A stretch of DNA of 64,000 bases, from contig NZ_LS974202.1 of assembly GCF_900157305.1 (NCBI RefSeq), positions 1,488,001 to 1,552,000 on the forward strand, read 5' to 3'. This stretch comes from Mesotoga infera. Lineage in GTDB: Bacteria > Thermotogota > Thermotogae > Petrotogales > Kosmotogaceae. Position numbers and translations under genes: made by a program. Below the pieces are notes generated by a model, which worked only from the letters and a program-made list of their open reading frames with translations, did not search any database and was not told the DNA's origin. This document shows positions 27,201 through 35,064 of the stretch, piece by piece (within the stretch, counting starts at the first letter, position 1; every line of letters starts with the position of its first letter).

Positions 27201-27266
27201 CTTAAGAACTGTGAACGTCCATTCATTACCCTCACCTTTGCCAAGCACTGGATGCCTTTTCCTGTC

Positions 27267-27295
27267 TTGTCATATGGTGATAGAATTGTTTAATT
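27267..27295 (+). promoter_or_regulatory. Candidate promoter of hydrolase / FAD / radical SAM operon
   Basis: TTGTCA, 17-base spacer, TTAATT, 28 bases before the GTG start codon. The -10 is imperfect but position and spacing fit. Confidence 0.4.
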
Positions 27296-27322
27296 CGGAC
27301 TCTTCGGGGAGGAGATGAAACC

Positions 27323-27916
27323 GTGCTTACGAAAGCTCTGTTCGAAGAGAGTTTTGGTCGCGAGCGCAAGAAGCACAGACCTGTGCTTTACTCCCCGGCC
27401 TTGCTGGTGATCGATCTTCAAAATTACTTCAGCGACAGAAAATCACGGGCCTATCTGGAAGGAATCGAAACGGTTGTGGCCAATACGGGCAAACTCATAG
27501 AAGGATTCGTTAGCTGCCGCTTACTGGTCGCTTCGACTGTCCACAGAGGCGGCTCGAAGATGATGGAGGAGTGGTGGGGCAATACCGTCGCCGATAACTG
27601 GGCCGTTCCTCAGTTCAGTGATTTTCCCCTCTTCTACAAGGATAGTTATGATGCTTTCCACGGAACAGGGCTTGACGCCTTTCTAAAAGATAGGGGGGTG
27701 AACCAGCTCGTGATTTGCGGCGTAAGAACGCACCTGTGCTGCGAGACCACGGCGAGATCGGCCTTTGTAAAGGACTACAGAACGGTGATGATAGAAGATG
27801 CCCTGTGCGATAAAGATGTCGATCAGCATGTCCGATCTCTTAAAAACCTCGCAAGCGGCTTTTCAGCCGTGTCAAACACCCTGGAGATTCTTGAATTGCT
27901 GAGGAGGCGTTTATGA
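27323..27916 (+). CDS. Isochorismatase/nicotinamidase-like cysteine hydrolase
   Basis: 197 residues. The catalytic triad is visible: Asp in LLVIDLQNYF, Lys in LFYKDSYDAFHGTG and Cys in GVRTHLCCETTARSAF, with the preceding residues matching the usual cis-peptide region. Substrates in this family include nicotinamide, isochorismate, carbamoylsarcosine and biuret, and cannot be told apart here. It overlaps the FAD oxidoreductase gene by 4 bases (ATGA), and the radical SAM gene follows, so the three should act together. Confidence 0.88.
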   Translation: MLTKALFEESFGRERKKHRPVLYSPALLVIDLQNYFSDRKSRAYLEGIETVVANTGKLIEGFVSCRLLVASTVHRGGSKMMEEWWGNTVADNWAVPQFSDFPLFYKDSYDAFHGTGLDAFLKDRGVNQLVICGVRTHLCCETTARSAFVKDYRTVMIEDALCDKDVDQHVRSLKNLASGFSAVSNTLEILELLRRRL

Positions 27917-28704
27917 TCAAGACGGTGGGAGTCGTCGGAGCAGGACCGGCCGGTGTCGCGGCCGCGATAATGCTCAAAAGATACGGAATCGAAGTGCTGC
28001 TTTTCGAACGTAGAACCGTAGGCGGTCTCCTCAACAACGCCTGGCGTGTAGAAAACTTCCCTCCGCTCGAACCGTGCACCGGAGAGGAGCTCTGTCGAAA
28101 GCTGGAAGATCGCCTAACCGACAACGACATCGCGATAATTAATGAAGAGGTCACGGCCATTCGCGATAGAATCATCGTTACCCGCAGGGCCCGATACAAG
28201 GTGGATTACGCTCTGGTGGCCACCGGTACCGCACCGAAGAGGCTTCCCACGCTCGAGACCTGCTCAAGGGTGGTTTACGAATACAGGGATATCCCCCCGG
28301 GAACTGAAGTAATCGCGATCTACGGTGCCGGAGATATGGCCTTCGACGGTGCCGTCAGAGCAAGCCTGAGAGGGAGTAGAACATTGCTCTTCTCCAGAAG
28401 CGAGACATTGAGGGCAATAGAGCCGTTGAAAGCATCGGCGGAGAAGGCGGGAGTCGAGTTGCACCGCGCCGAATCTATCCTGCGGGTTGAACCGGACGAA
28501 GCATTATTGAAGATAACGACCTCGCTGAACGTCTATTCGGCCGACGCCTTACTTATCTGTATTGGCAGAGAATCACTGATTCCAAGGATTGATTCGGACA
28601 GATGCGAGATAATCGGCGATGCCAGGGGCGAAATCTACAGACAGGCCTCCATAGCTATCGGAGACGGAATAAAAAGCGCCATGAAAATAGCACTGGAAGG
28701 GTGA
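27913..28704 (+). CDS. FAD-dependent oxidoreductase, thioredoxin reductase-like but without CxxC
   Basis: 263 residues, shorter than thioredoxin reductases (~310). The FAD site GAGPAGVAAAIMLKRYGI and E-rich strand end (LLFERR) are at the N-terminus, followed by GGLLNNAWRVENFPP, typical of this family. ATGTAPK precedes a second nucleotide-binding motif, IYGAGDMAFDGAV (Ala and Asp replace usual Gly positions). The C-terminal FAD contact is IAIGDGI. No redox-active Cys pair is present, so it probably reduces or oxidises a partner or small molecule directly. Middle gene of a three-gene operon. Confidence 0.85.
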   Translation: MIKTVGVVGAGPAGVAAAIMLKRYGIEVLLFERRTVGGLLNNAWRVENFPPLEPCTGEELCRKLEDRLTDNDIAIINEEVTAIRDRIIVTRRARYKVDYALVATGTAPKRLPTLETCSRVVYEYRDIPPGTEVIAIYGAGDMAFDGAVRASLRGSRTLLFSRSETLRAIEPLKASAEKAGVELHRAESILRVEPDEALLKITTSLNVYSADALLICIGRESLIPRIDSDRCEIIGDARGEIYRQASIAIGDGIKSAMKIALEG

Positions 28705-28709
28705 TGATA

Positions 28710-29660
28710 ATGAAGATAATAGAGAGTTTCGGAAAGGAAGAATTGGCTATCGTGCATACGGGTGAGACTTCACGGGCTTCGTGGGTGGAGTTCGTCGAAT
28801 CTCTGCAGCCACCGCTTCCACGCGAAGAGAAGTGGGTTCTGATCGTATCCACGATGGATGGCTGCCCTGTTCAGTGCGCCTTCTGCGATGCCGGTGGAGC
28901 GTACAGGAGAAACCTCGGCAGTGAAGAGATACTGGAACAGATAGACTACATGGTGAGCCGTAGATACGGGTCAACCGTTAACGTGAAGAAATTCAAGATC
29001 CAGTTCGCGAGAATCGGAGAGCCTGCACTGAACCCTTCGGTTCTGGAAGCGCTCGAAATGCTTCCCCGGAAGTACGACGCGCCGGGCCTTCTCCCCTCGA
29101 TCAGCACTATCGCTCCGGCAAGCTCGAAAGGCTTTTTTGAAAAGCTGTACACGATAAAAGAGAGGCTTTACAGGGGAAGGTTTCAACTCCAGTTCTCGAT
29201 ACACTCCACCGACATATTCCAGCGCGACTGGCTGATTCCCGTAAGAAAATGGAGTTTCGAAGAGATAGCCGATTATGGATCTATCTTCTGCGGTCCGACC
29301 GACAGGAAGATAACTTTGAATTTCGCTCTTTCTACCCGGTCTCTGGTCGATAGCGACATAATTTCTAGATTTTTCGACCCGGGCAAGTTTCTCGTGAAGA
29401 TAACGCCTGTGAATCCGACGTACCGCTCCCATGAAAAGGAAATCAAGACGGCGGTTGAAGACGACGGCTCGTTACTTTTGCACGAGAGCTTCGTGGATGG
29501 TCTGCGCGCGAGGGGCTTCGAGGTCATAGTGAGCGTGGGTGAGCCCGAAGAAAACCGTATAGGCAGCAACTGCGGGCTGTACATTCGCAGGCACATCGAC
29601 AGAATGAAGAAAAGCCCCGAAATGTATTCCTTCGTAAAATCGAAGGGTGGTATTGAATGA
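28710..29660 (+). CDS. RlmN/Cfr-like radical SAM protein lacking one catalytic cysteine
   Basis: 316 residues. The cluster motif is CPVQCAFC (Cx3Cx2C) in the segment STMDGCPVQCAFCDAGG, parallel to the RlmN segment. Further RlmN-like parts are QLQFSIHST and, near the end, RIGSNCGLYIRR, where Cys lines up with the methyl-carrying C-terminal Cys of RlmN. The second catalytic Cys of RlmN, seven residues before the first cluster Cys, is Ile here. So rRNA A2503 methylation by the usual route is doubtful. The ATG at 28710 is 8 bases after GGAAGGG; an earlier ATG is too close. Partner genes are a cysteine hydrolase and an FAD oxidoreductase. Confidence 0.82.
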   Translation: MKIIESFGKEELAIVHTGETSRASWVEFVESLQPPLPREEKWVLIVSTMDGCPVQCAFCDAGGAYRRNLGSEEILEQIDYMVSRRYGSTVNVKKFKIQFARIGEPALNPSVLEALEMLPRKYDAPGLLPSISTIAPASSKGFFEKLYTIKERLYRGRFQLQFSIHSTDIFQRDWLIPVRKWSFEEIADYGSIFCGPTDRKITLNFALSTRSLVDSDIISRFFDPGKFLVKITPVNPTYRSHEKEIKTAVEDDGSLLLHESFVDGLRARGFEVIVSVGEPEENRIGSNCGLYIRRHIDRMKKSPEMYSFVKSKGGIE

Positions 29661-29740
29661 TCGGATGGTAACTGCGGTGTATTGAAACGATATCCTGTTT
29701 TAAAGCCTTAAACAAAACTGAAGATACCCTGCAGTGCTAC

Positions 29741-30979
29741 TCACCGGCTGGATCTGAAGGCCTCGGCAAGCTCTTTCATGTACGGATCGATGTGACTGAA
29801 GTAAAGTTTCAGTCCGCTGCAGAGGTAATTAAGCCCGGCCTCTCCTTCGGGTGTTCTTACGAATCTGTTTTTCGGACATTCTCCGTGACAGGCAAACAAG
29901 TATTCGCATCTTTGACAGTAATCGGGAAGCGTCGCTGCCTTGGAAATACCGAATACCGTCTGCGACGTAGAGTTCACCATATCGATCAACCTCTTGTTCA
30001 TTATGTTTCCCAGCAAGTGTTCGGGATATACGAAGTGATCGCACGAGTAGATACTTCCGTCGGCCTCTATCGCCAGCGCGCGTCCGCAGGTTTCGGCGAA
30101 GATGCACAGCGAAGACTGCATACCAAGCCACTGGCCGAGGGCGCACTCGAAAAGAAAGACAAAGACGCGGCCGATATCGTTTCTGTACCAAAGGTCAAAG
30201 ACACCGTTCAAGAAGCGCCCGTAATCCTGTGGAACCACCGACCAGTCTGTTGCGATCGACCCAGCTTTTGACGGCAAGGCCTCGTTCGTACCGATTATAG
30301 GCATCGAATCCTCGGCCATGAAAGTTGTGGGCCTCTCCTTGAATATCTTTGGCTCGACCAGCGGAATGAACTGTATTCTCGTCGAACCTACCGAATCTCT
30401 CAGAAAGCGATACACCTCACCGGGGAATTTCGCGTTGATCCTGTTGACAACCGTGAGCGTGTTGAAATCTATACCGTATCTATGAAGAAGTTTTGTGGCG
30501 TTGAAGACTCTCTTGAAAGTGGGCCCCCCATCTTTCGAGACACGATATACGTTGTGGAGCCGCTCGGGACCGTCGATGCTTATGCCGACCAGAAAGTTGT
30601 ACTCTTTGAGAAACTCGCACCATTTCTCGTTCAGCAAGGTTCCGTTGGTTTGCAGGTCGTTGGCTATTTTTTTACCCGGAGGGCAGTACAGCCTTTCGTA
30701 TTCTATTACCTTTTTGAAGAAATCTATCCCGAGTAAAGTGGGCTCTCCGCCCTGCCAGGTGAAGACAATCTCGGAAACGTTCTGAGAGTTTATGTACTCG
30801 TAGATGAACCTCTCCAGTACTTCTTCGCTGATAACGTTCCTGCTGTTGATCAATTCCTGTTTGTGAAGGTAGAAGCAGTAAGCGCAATCTAGGTTGCACA
30901 GCGCCCCGGTTGGCTTGACCATAACATGAAAGGCCTGTACTTTGTGCTGATTATTTCTCTTGAGCGGTTCCTGTCCCAT
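29741..30979 (-). CDS. Anaerobic sulfatase-maturase-type radical SAM/SPASM protein
   Basis: 412 residues. Radical SAM motif CNLDCAYC with KPTGALCNLDC as in anSME; GGEPTLLG and DLQTNGTLLN follow. The C-terminal SPASM region carries CGRALAIEADGSIYSCDHFVYPE and CQRCEYLFACHGECPKNR, matching auxiliary [4Fe-4S] clusters. Known anSMEs convert Cys or Ser in sulfatases to formylglycine; close relatives modify other peptides. No sulfatase is in this window, so the target is elsewhere or is not a sulfatase. The ribosome site GGAGGT is clear. It converges with the preceding RlmN-like gene. Confidence 0.88.
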   Translation of the reverse strand: MGQEPLKRNNQHKVQAFHVMVKPTGALCNLDCAYCFYLHKQELINSRNVISEEVLERFIYEYINSQNVSEIVFTWQGGEPTLLGIDFFKKVIEYERLYCPPGKKIANDLQTNGTLLNEKWCEFLKEYNFLVGISIDGPERLHNVYRVSKDGGPTFKRVFNATKLLHRYGIDFNTLTVVNRINAKFPGEVYRFLRDSVGSTRIQFIPLVEPKIFKERPTTFMAEDSMPIIGTNEALPSKAGSIATDWSVVPQDYGRFLNGVFDLWYRNDIGRVFVFLFECALGQWLGMQSSLCIFAETCGRALAIEADGSIYSCDHFVYPEHLLGNIMNKRLIDMVNSTSQTVFGISKAATLPDYCQRCEYLFACHGECPKNRFVRTPEGEAGLNYLCSGLKLYFSHIDPYMKELAEAFRSSR

Positions 30980-31156
30980 ATTTTACCTCCGGCCGATTGA
31001 ACTCCGGTAACTTCAAGCCTTCCCGTCAACTCTGGAGACTCCACCGCCATCAAGTTGGACTCGCTTCCTTAACGCCCGACCGCGAGCGGGTTCTTCGATA
31101 CAATGATACAGGAAAAATGTACCTAAATATACTGGAGCGGAAAGAACGGCAGTTTG

Positions 31157-31870
31157 TTCCGACGCTACGCGTCCAGGTTCTCGGTTAAAGATTTGAGAAG
31201 AGGAGAGAGAGGAGAGAACGGGAAGAGCGGAACCAGAGGTGAGAGGGTAGAGGTGTGAGGCGAGAAGAGCGGGATTTTGATCTTCTTACCTCTGACCTCA
31301 TTCCTCTTACCTCTGTTATCGTTTACGTTTACCCTCGCTCTTCCCAAGGACGGGTCCATGATCTGGGACGGTGGACGGGGGACGGTTCTTCTGAGCGAGA
31401 TCCCGTATAAGAGCATTACGGGATGACACGGGATGACAGTCCCTTCCCGTCATGCCGGACACTGATCCGGCATCCCGGTCTTTGCTCCCTTCAGGTCATC
31501 CTGACGTGCTCCTAGTCAGGATCCCGGTCTTCGTGAAAAACGGGACAGACATGAAGAGATTTGTCAGTCCCTGTTTTTCGTGTCTTTCCTCCCTCACGTC
31601 ATGCCGGACCCCGATCCGGCATCTCCGTCCTTCGGAAGAACGAGATCCCGTATAGGAGCATTACGGGATGACACGAGGGGGAGCGTTTCAGGGCAGGCTC
31701 ATCAGGGCAGACTCTCCCTTCAGGTCATCCTGACGTGCTCCTAGTCAGGATCCCGGTCTTCACGAAAAACGGGACAGACATGAAGAGATTTGTCAGTCCC
31801 TGTTTTTCGTGTCTTTCCTCCTTCACGTCATGCCGGACCTGATCCAGCATCTCGATTTTACCCGCGACCC
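31157..31870. repeat. Mosaic of dispersed palindromic repeats (region 3)
   Basis: No gene is seen. About 31157-31225 is an inverted copy of about 14430-14505, including GACGC-TAC-GCGTC at 31161-31173. About 31226-31280 copies 26698-26750, and 31258-31312 inverts 14236-14290. A unit of about 120 bases, starting with the TCATCCTGAC...GTCAGGATC hairpin and containing GAAAAACGGGACAGAC / GTCAGTCCCTGTTTTTC arms, occurs twice in direct order at about 31496-31615 and 31725-31843. ATCCCGTA/TACGGGAT hairpins occur near 31400 and 31645. Confidence 0.82.
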
Positions 31871-31994
31871 ACATAACACACCACCTACTAACCACGGCTC
31901 TTAAGAGGCTTGAAACACATAAGTTGAGTACCGGGGCCTCCATCATCGACATAAAATGTATAATTGAAGTGTCATTGATTGAGAGGTGAGTTTA

Positions 31995-32591
31995 ATGAGG
32001 GTTAGAAAGCAGCAATCCTTTCCGGTCTTCAGGATCATCTTAATTTCCAGTCTGGCAGTCTCTTTAGTCCTCCTTGTGCTGTTTCTGATGCTTTTACTGA
32101 AGACCGGAAGGCTTGAGAAGACTCTTCAGGCTCTTGAAAAGAAGTACGCCGCCCTTGAACTAGAATTCAGTGCCGTAACCGGTACGCAAAAGACGATGAA
32201 GATCAGCCTTTACTATTACAATGAACTTTTGGACAAGGCGATCAACGGCGATGCCGTCTGCGATATAAACGCGGTTATTCCTGTCGAAAGGTCCCTTCCT
32301 TATTCTCAATCACCGATAAACGATGTTGTAAGGCTTTTAGTAAGGGGAGAATTAACGAAAGCTGAAAGGGATCTGGGGTTCAAAACGGAGTTCCCCGGCA
32401 GGGAGCTCCAGTTTCTCGGGGCACGTCTGGAAAACGGAGTTCTCTACTTGAAGTTCTCCGATCCCTCCGATTTCACATCGGGAGGGGCTTGCCGGATCGC
32501 TCTTCTGAGGGCACAGATAGAGAAGACCGTGATGCAATTCGACACTGTGAAGAGAGTCGTATATGAACCCGAGACGCTTTTTAAGCCTTAG
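31995..32591 (+). CDS. Membrane-anchored GerMN-domain protein
   Basis: 198 residues. A single N-terminal membrane helix (IILISSLAVSLVLLVLFLML) is followed by a short coiled coil (LEKTLQALEKKYAALELEF) and a GerMN-type domain: KISLYYYN..., VERSLPYSQSPINDVVRLLVRG, FLGARLENGVLYLKFSD and the closing QIEKTVMQFDTVKRVVY. GerMN domains occur in envelope and spore proteins; spores are not implied here. The ATG at 31995 follows AGGTGA by 6 bases; the frame also opens at a GTG 9 bases earlier. Probably an outer-leaflet envelope protein of unknown role. Confidence 0.75.
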   Translation: MRVRKQQSFPVFRIILISSLAVSLVLLVLFLMLLLKTGRLEKTLQALEKKYAALELEFSAVTGTQKTMKISLYYYNELLDKAINGDAVCDINAVIPVERSLPYSQSPINDVVRLLVRGELTKAERDLGFKTEFPGRELQFLGARLENGVLYLKFSDPSDFTSGGACRIALLRAQIEKTVMQFDTVKRVVYEPETLFKP

Positions 32592-32841
32592 GAGAGTCAA
32601 CGACGATATTCTGTCAGTATCGAGACTCCCGTTTTTCGACCATTTTGGCCTATCCAGGTCATGTCTTGCTGTATGGAGTATTTTTAAGATTGCGTTCATC
32701 GAATTGATATCTTTCGATATTGAATCCAGTTTACCCGGAGCGACGATTCAGTAGTCCGGAGTTTTTTTGTCTTTGGCCTTTGATCGAGCGATCAGCCGCC
32801 ATATGACGTGATAGAATATTTCAGGGAAGAGGAGTTGCATC

Positions 32842-34557
32842 TTGAAAAATTTCAGAATAAGAGACCTGGCTTTGCGGTTCAATTATGATAGCCCTTCGAT
32901 CTTTAGATCGGAGGTAAGAGCCATAGATCGGGACGAGTCTCTTTCTGCAGAGGAAAGAGAGTTCCTCTTGGCTCTGGACTTTGCCTATGCGAAAACCTTC
33001 GATGAAGAACCCGGTCTTACGATACAGGATTCGGACATAGACTCGCTGGCTAAAGGGCTTTATGCGCTCTCTTATTTCTACGCACGCAACTCAGAGGATA
33101 AAATAGCCTACATGGTTTCCAGGCTGGGAGTCGATTTGATAGCTCCGAAGTGTTCAGCCGAAAACTCTATAAACTTGCGGATGCTTCACATGATGACCTC
33201 TTTCGAAATGGGATTCGCAAAAGAGACTCTTTCTCTCTTTCACCAGCTTATAGAACAGGAACGGTTCGTTCCCGGTGCGAAGAAGTTCGAGTATTATAAC
33301 AATCTGGGGCTGGTTTCCACACAGCTGCAGACCGGCGACGATCCTTGGGAACTTTACGAAAAGGCCAAAGCCGAAACACGCTCGCCAGTTAGGGCTACGA
33401 TCGTTCAGTTAAACATAGCCGATTATCTTTACTCTCAAAAGAGGTTCGAAGAAGCGCTAAACGCGCTGGAAGAGACGGTCGAAATCCCCGACTTCGACTC
33501 CGTAAACGGTTATAGATTGATGCTCAATTTGAAGATAATGCTTCAAATGAACGATCTTGCAAATGCCGGTAGAGTGGCCGAACAACTCGAGGCCTTGATA
33601 CACTCCAGCAGCAGTTGGACAGACATTGCAGTTTCGTATATATTTCTTGGACATTTCTTTTCAAGAGTGAAATCCATCGAAAAGGCCAGATATTATCTAA
33701 ATCTTCTCAAGTCACTGCCCGATGAGTGTGTAACCAACTATATACTGGGCGAGACTCTAATTCTTGAAGCTTCGTTGATGCACAACCGCGGCGACTATTT
33801 CAAAGCCCTGGAAAACTCGCTCAGAGCCTTCGAGTCGCTGAGCGTTTACAGTACCATATCGCCACACCTGAAAGACTTCGTCAACAACCTCTTCGAAAGT
33901 TTGGTGTCGGTGTTCAACCAGCTAATGTACGAACTAAGGCGGAAAGACGATTATACCGCTCTCCACACGCTCAGAGTCCTGAAACTCTGCTATGGCTTTG
34001 GAAAGAGTCTCTCTCTGGAAAAGATGGACCTTTTCAACCTCTCTATAGGCGCGATGCTTCACGACTACGGAAAGGTCGATATCCCATACGAGATTCTCAA
34101 TAAACCTTCCCTGCTCACAGACGAAGAGTATTCGATAATAAAATGCCACCCAATCTACGGCGACAAATACCTGGGAGATCTCCGCTTCCCCGGCACGGTG
34201 AGAGATATAGTCAAGCACCACCACGAGAGAATCGACGGGAACGGTTACCCCGACAACCTTATGGGAGACGAGATCCACTACCTGGTCCAGATAGTAGCGA
34301 TAGCAGATGTTTACGACGCTTTGACCACCGATAGACCCTACAGAAAAGCACTCTCGCGTGAGGAAGCTCTATCGTATCTCAAAGAAAAAGGAGGCCAGAT
34401 AATCGAAATCGGTCTCCTGAGGAAATTCATCTCATATGTGAGAATGAACGAAATCATCGTGAAACATGAAGAACTAAACAGTATATGGAATATAATTATA
34501 TCCGAATTTTTCAGAGTGACTGATATCAATGAAACGGCCGATATGCGAGGCCAGTGA
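32842..34557 (+). CDS. TPR-like protein with C-terminal HD-GYP c-di-GMP phosphodiesterase domain
   Basis: 571 residues, TTG start. Residues ~90-360 are helical repeats of TPR type (for example FEYYNNLGLVSTQLQTGD, LNIADYLYSQKRFEEALNAL, IFLGHFFSRVKSIEKARYYL, EASLMHNRGDYFKALENSL). The HD-GYP domain follows: HTLRVLKLC, AMLHDYGKVDIP, HPIYGDKYL, HHHERIDGNGYP, IVAIADVYDALTTDRPYR. All metal-site residues are there, so it should degrade c-di-GMP. It has no receiver or membrane segment; the TPR part is the likely sensor. It converges with the WKIPE peptide genes, which end 45 bases away. Confidence 0.92.
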   Translation: MKNFRIRDLALRFNYDSPSIFRSEVRAIDRDESLSAEEREFLLALDFAYAKTFDEEPGLTIQDSDIDSLAKGLYALSYFYARNSEDKIAYMVSRLGVDLIAPKCSAENSINLRMLHMMTSFEMGFAKETLSLFHQLIEQERFVPGAKKFEYYNNLGLVSTQLQTGDDPWELYEKAKAETRSPVRATIVQLNIADYLYSQKRFEEALNALEETVEIPDFDSVNGYRLMLNLKIMLQMNDLANAGRVAEQLEALIHSSSSWTDIAVSYIFLGHFFSRVKSIEKARYYLNLLKSLPDECVTNYILGETLILEASLMHNRGDYFKALENSLRAFESLSVYSTISPHLKDFVNNLFESLVSVFNQLMYELRRKDDYTALHTLRVLKLCYGFGKSLSLEKMDLFNLSIGAMLHDYGKVDIPYEILNKPSLLTDEEYSIIKCHPIYGDKYLGDLRFPGTVRDIVKHHHERIDGNGYPDNLMGDEIHYLVQIVAIADVYDALTTDRPYRKALSREEALSYLKEKGGQIIEIGLLRKFISYVRMNEIIVKHEELNSIWNIIISEFFRVTDINETADMRGQ

Positions 34558-34601
34558 GGGGGCAAATGTTCCGTAAAGAACCTGCCGTCGGCCGGTCCTT
34601 A

Positions 34602-34748
34602 TCAAGCGCCCTCTGGAATCTTCCAGAAACCCGGGCCGCCGTCGGCGGTGATCGCATCTTCGGGGATTTTCCAGAAACCTGGACCTGCAAAAGCTACCGT
34701 GCCGAACGCTACCATACCTATAAGAAGAATTGCTATCATTTTTTTCAT
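34602..34748 (-). CDS. Secreted WKIPE-repeat peptide precursor 1
   Basis: 48 residues. A Sec signal peptide (MKKMIAILLIGMVAFGTVAFA) with an AFA|G cleavage site leaves a 27-residue mature peptide with two copies of GPGFWKIPE, separated by DAITADG. The ATG is 8 bases after GGGAGG (a GTG 3 bases earlier is possible); the stop is TGA. It differs from the copy at 34819-34965 by 5 of 147 bases; the proteins differ only at residue 4 and the mature parts are identical. I recognise no family. A secreted signal, toxin or modified peptide are the main options. Confidence 0.8.
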   Translation of the reverse strand: MKKMIAILLIGMVAFGTVAFAGPGFWKIPEDAITADGGPGFWKIPEGA

Positions 34749-34818
34749 CACTTCAACCTCCCTTAAGCCCTTCTAATAATCACTGATTGAAATATAGATG
34801 ATCGAAAGCCCTGCCGAA

Positions 34819-34965
34819 TCAAGCGCCCTCTGGAATCTTCCAGAAACCCGGGCCACCGTCGGCGGTGATCGCATCTTCGGGGATTTTCCAGAAACCTGGA
34901 CCTGCAAAAGCTACCGTGCCGAACGCTACCATACCTATAAGAAGAATCGCTATCAACTTTTTCAC
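34819..34965 (-). CDS. Secreted WKIPE-repeat peptide precursor 2
   Basis: 48 residues, GTG start 8 bases after GGAGG. Same layout as precursor 1: signal peptide ending VAFA, then a mature peptide with two GPGFWKIPE units. The coding copy is kept nearly base for base, while the spacer between the two genes is not, so the coding sequence itself seems to be selected or recently duplicated. Same strand and spacing as the neighbouring peptide genes, so probably one transcript from upstream of 35064. Confidence 0.8.
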   Translation of the reverse strand: MKKLIAILLIGMVAFGTVAFAGPGFWKIPEDAITADGGPGFWKIPEGA

Positions 34966-35028
34966 TTCAAACACCTCCGATTTTAGTAGTTTCAAAACAT
35001 CAGGAACTGCTCTTACCTTTGAAGCCAG

Positions 35029-35064
35029 CTAATGCGGTTCTTCTTCTTCGGGGATCTTCCACAT
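35029..35064 (-). CDS. Leaderless 11-residue peptide MWKIPEEEEPH
   Basis: ATG TGG AAG ATC CCC GAA, three more GAA codons, CCG CAT, TAG. AAGGAGGT lies 7 bases before the ATG, an almost ideal ribosome site. It shares the TGGAAGATCCCCGAAGA core with the 48-residue precursors but has no signal peptide. Either it is a true micropeptide, or a leader or relic of a third copy. First of three genes in the same orientation. Confidence 0.6.
   Translation of the reverse strand: MWKIPEEEEPH

Noticed and set aside
27913-28704. Thioredoxin reductase annotation for the FAD protein
   Set aside because: There is no CxxC redox pair and the protein is about 50 residues short.
26640-31870. Possible CRISPR-like repeats
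   Set aside because: Repeats are palindromic, of varied sequence and irregular spacing, with no constant-length spacers and no cas genes.
34554-34986. Plus-strand frames of about 60-70 codons across the WKIPE region, similar to each other
   Set aside because: They lack ribosome sites and signal-like features and mirror the duplicated minus-strand peptide genes, which have strong ribosome sites, signal peptides and matching stops.
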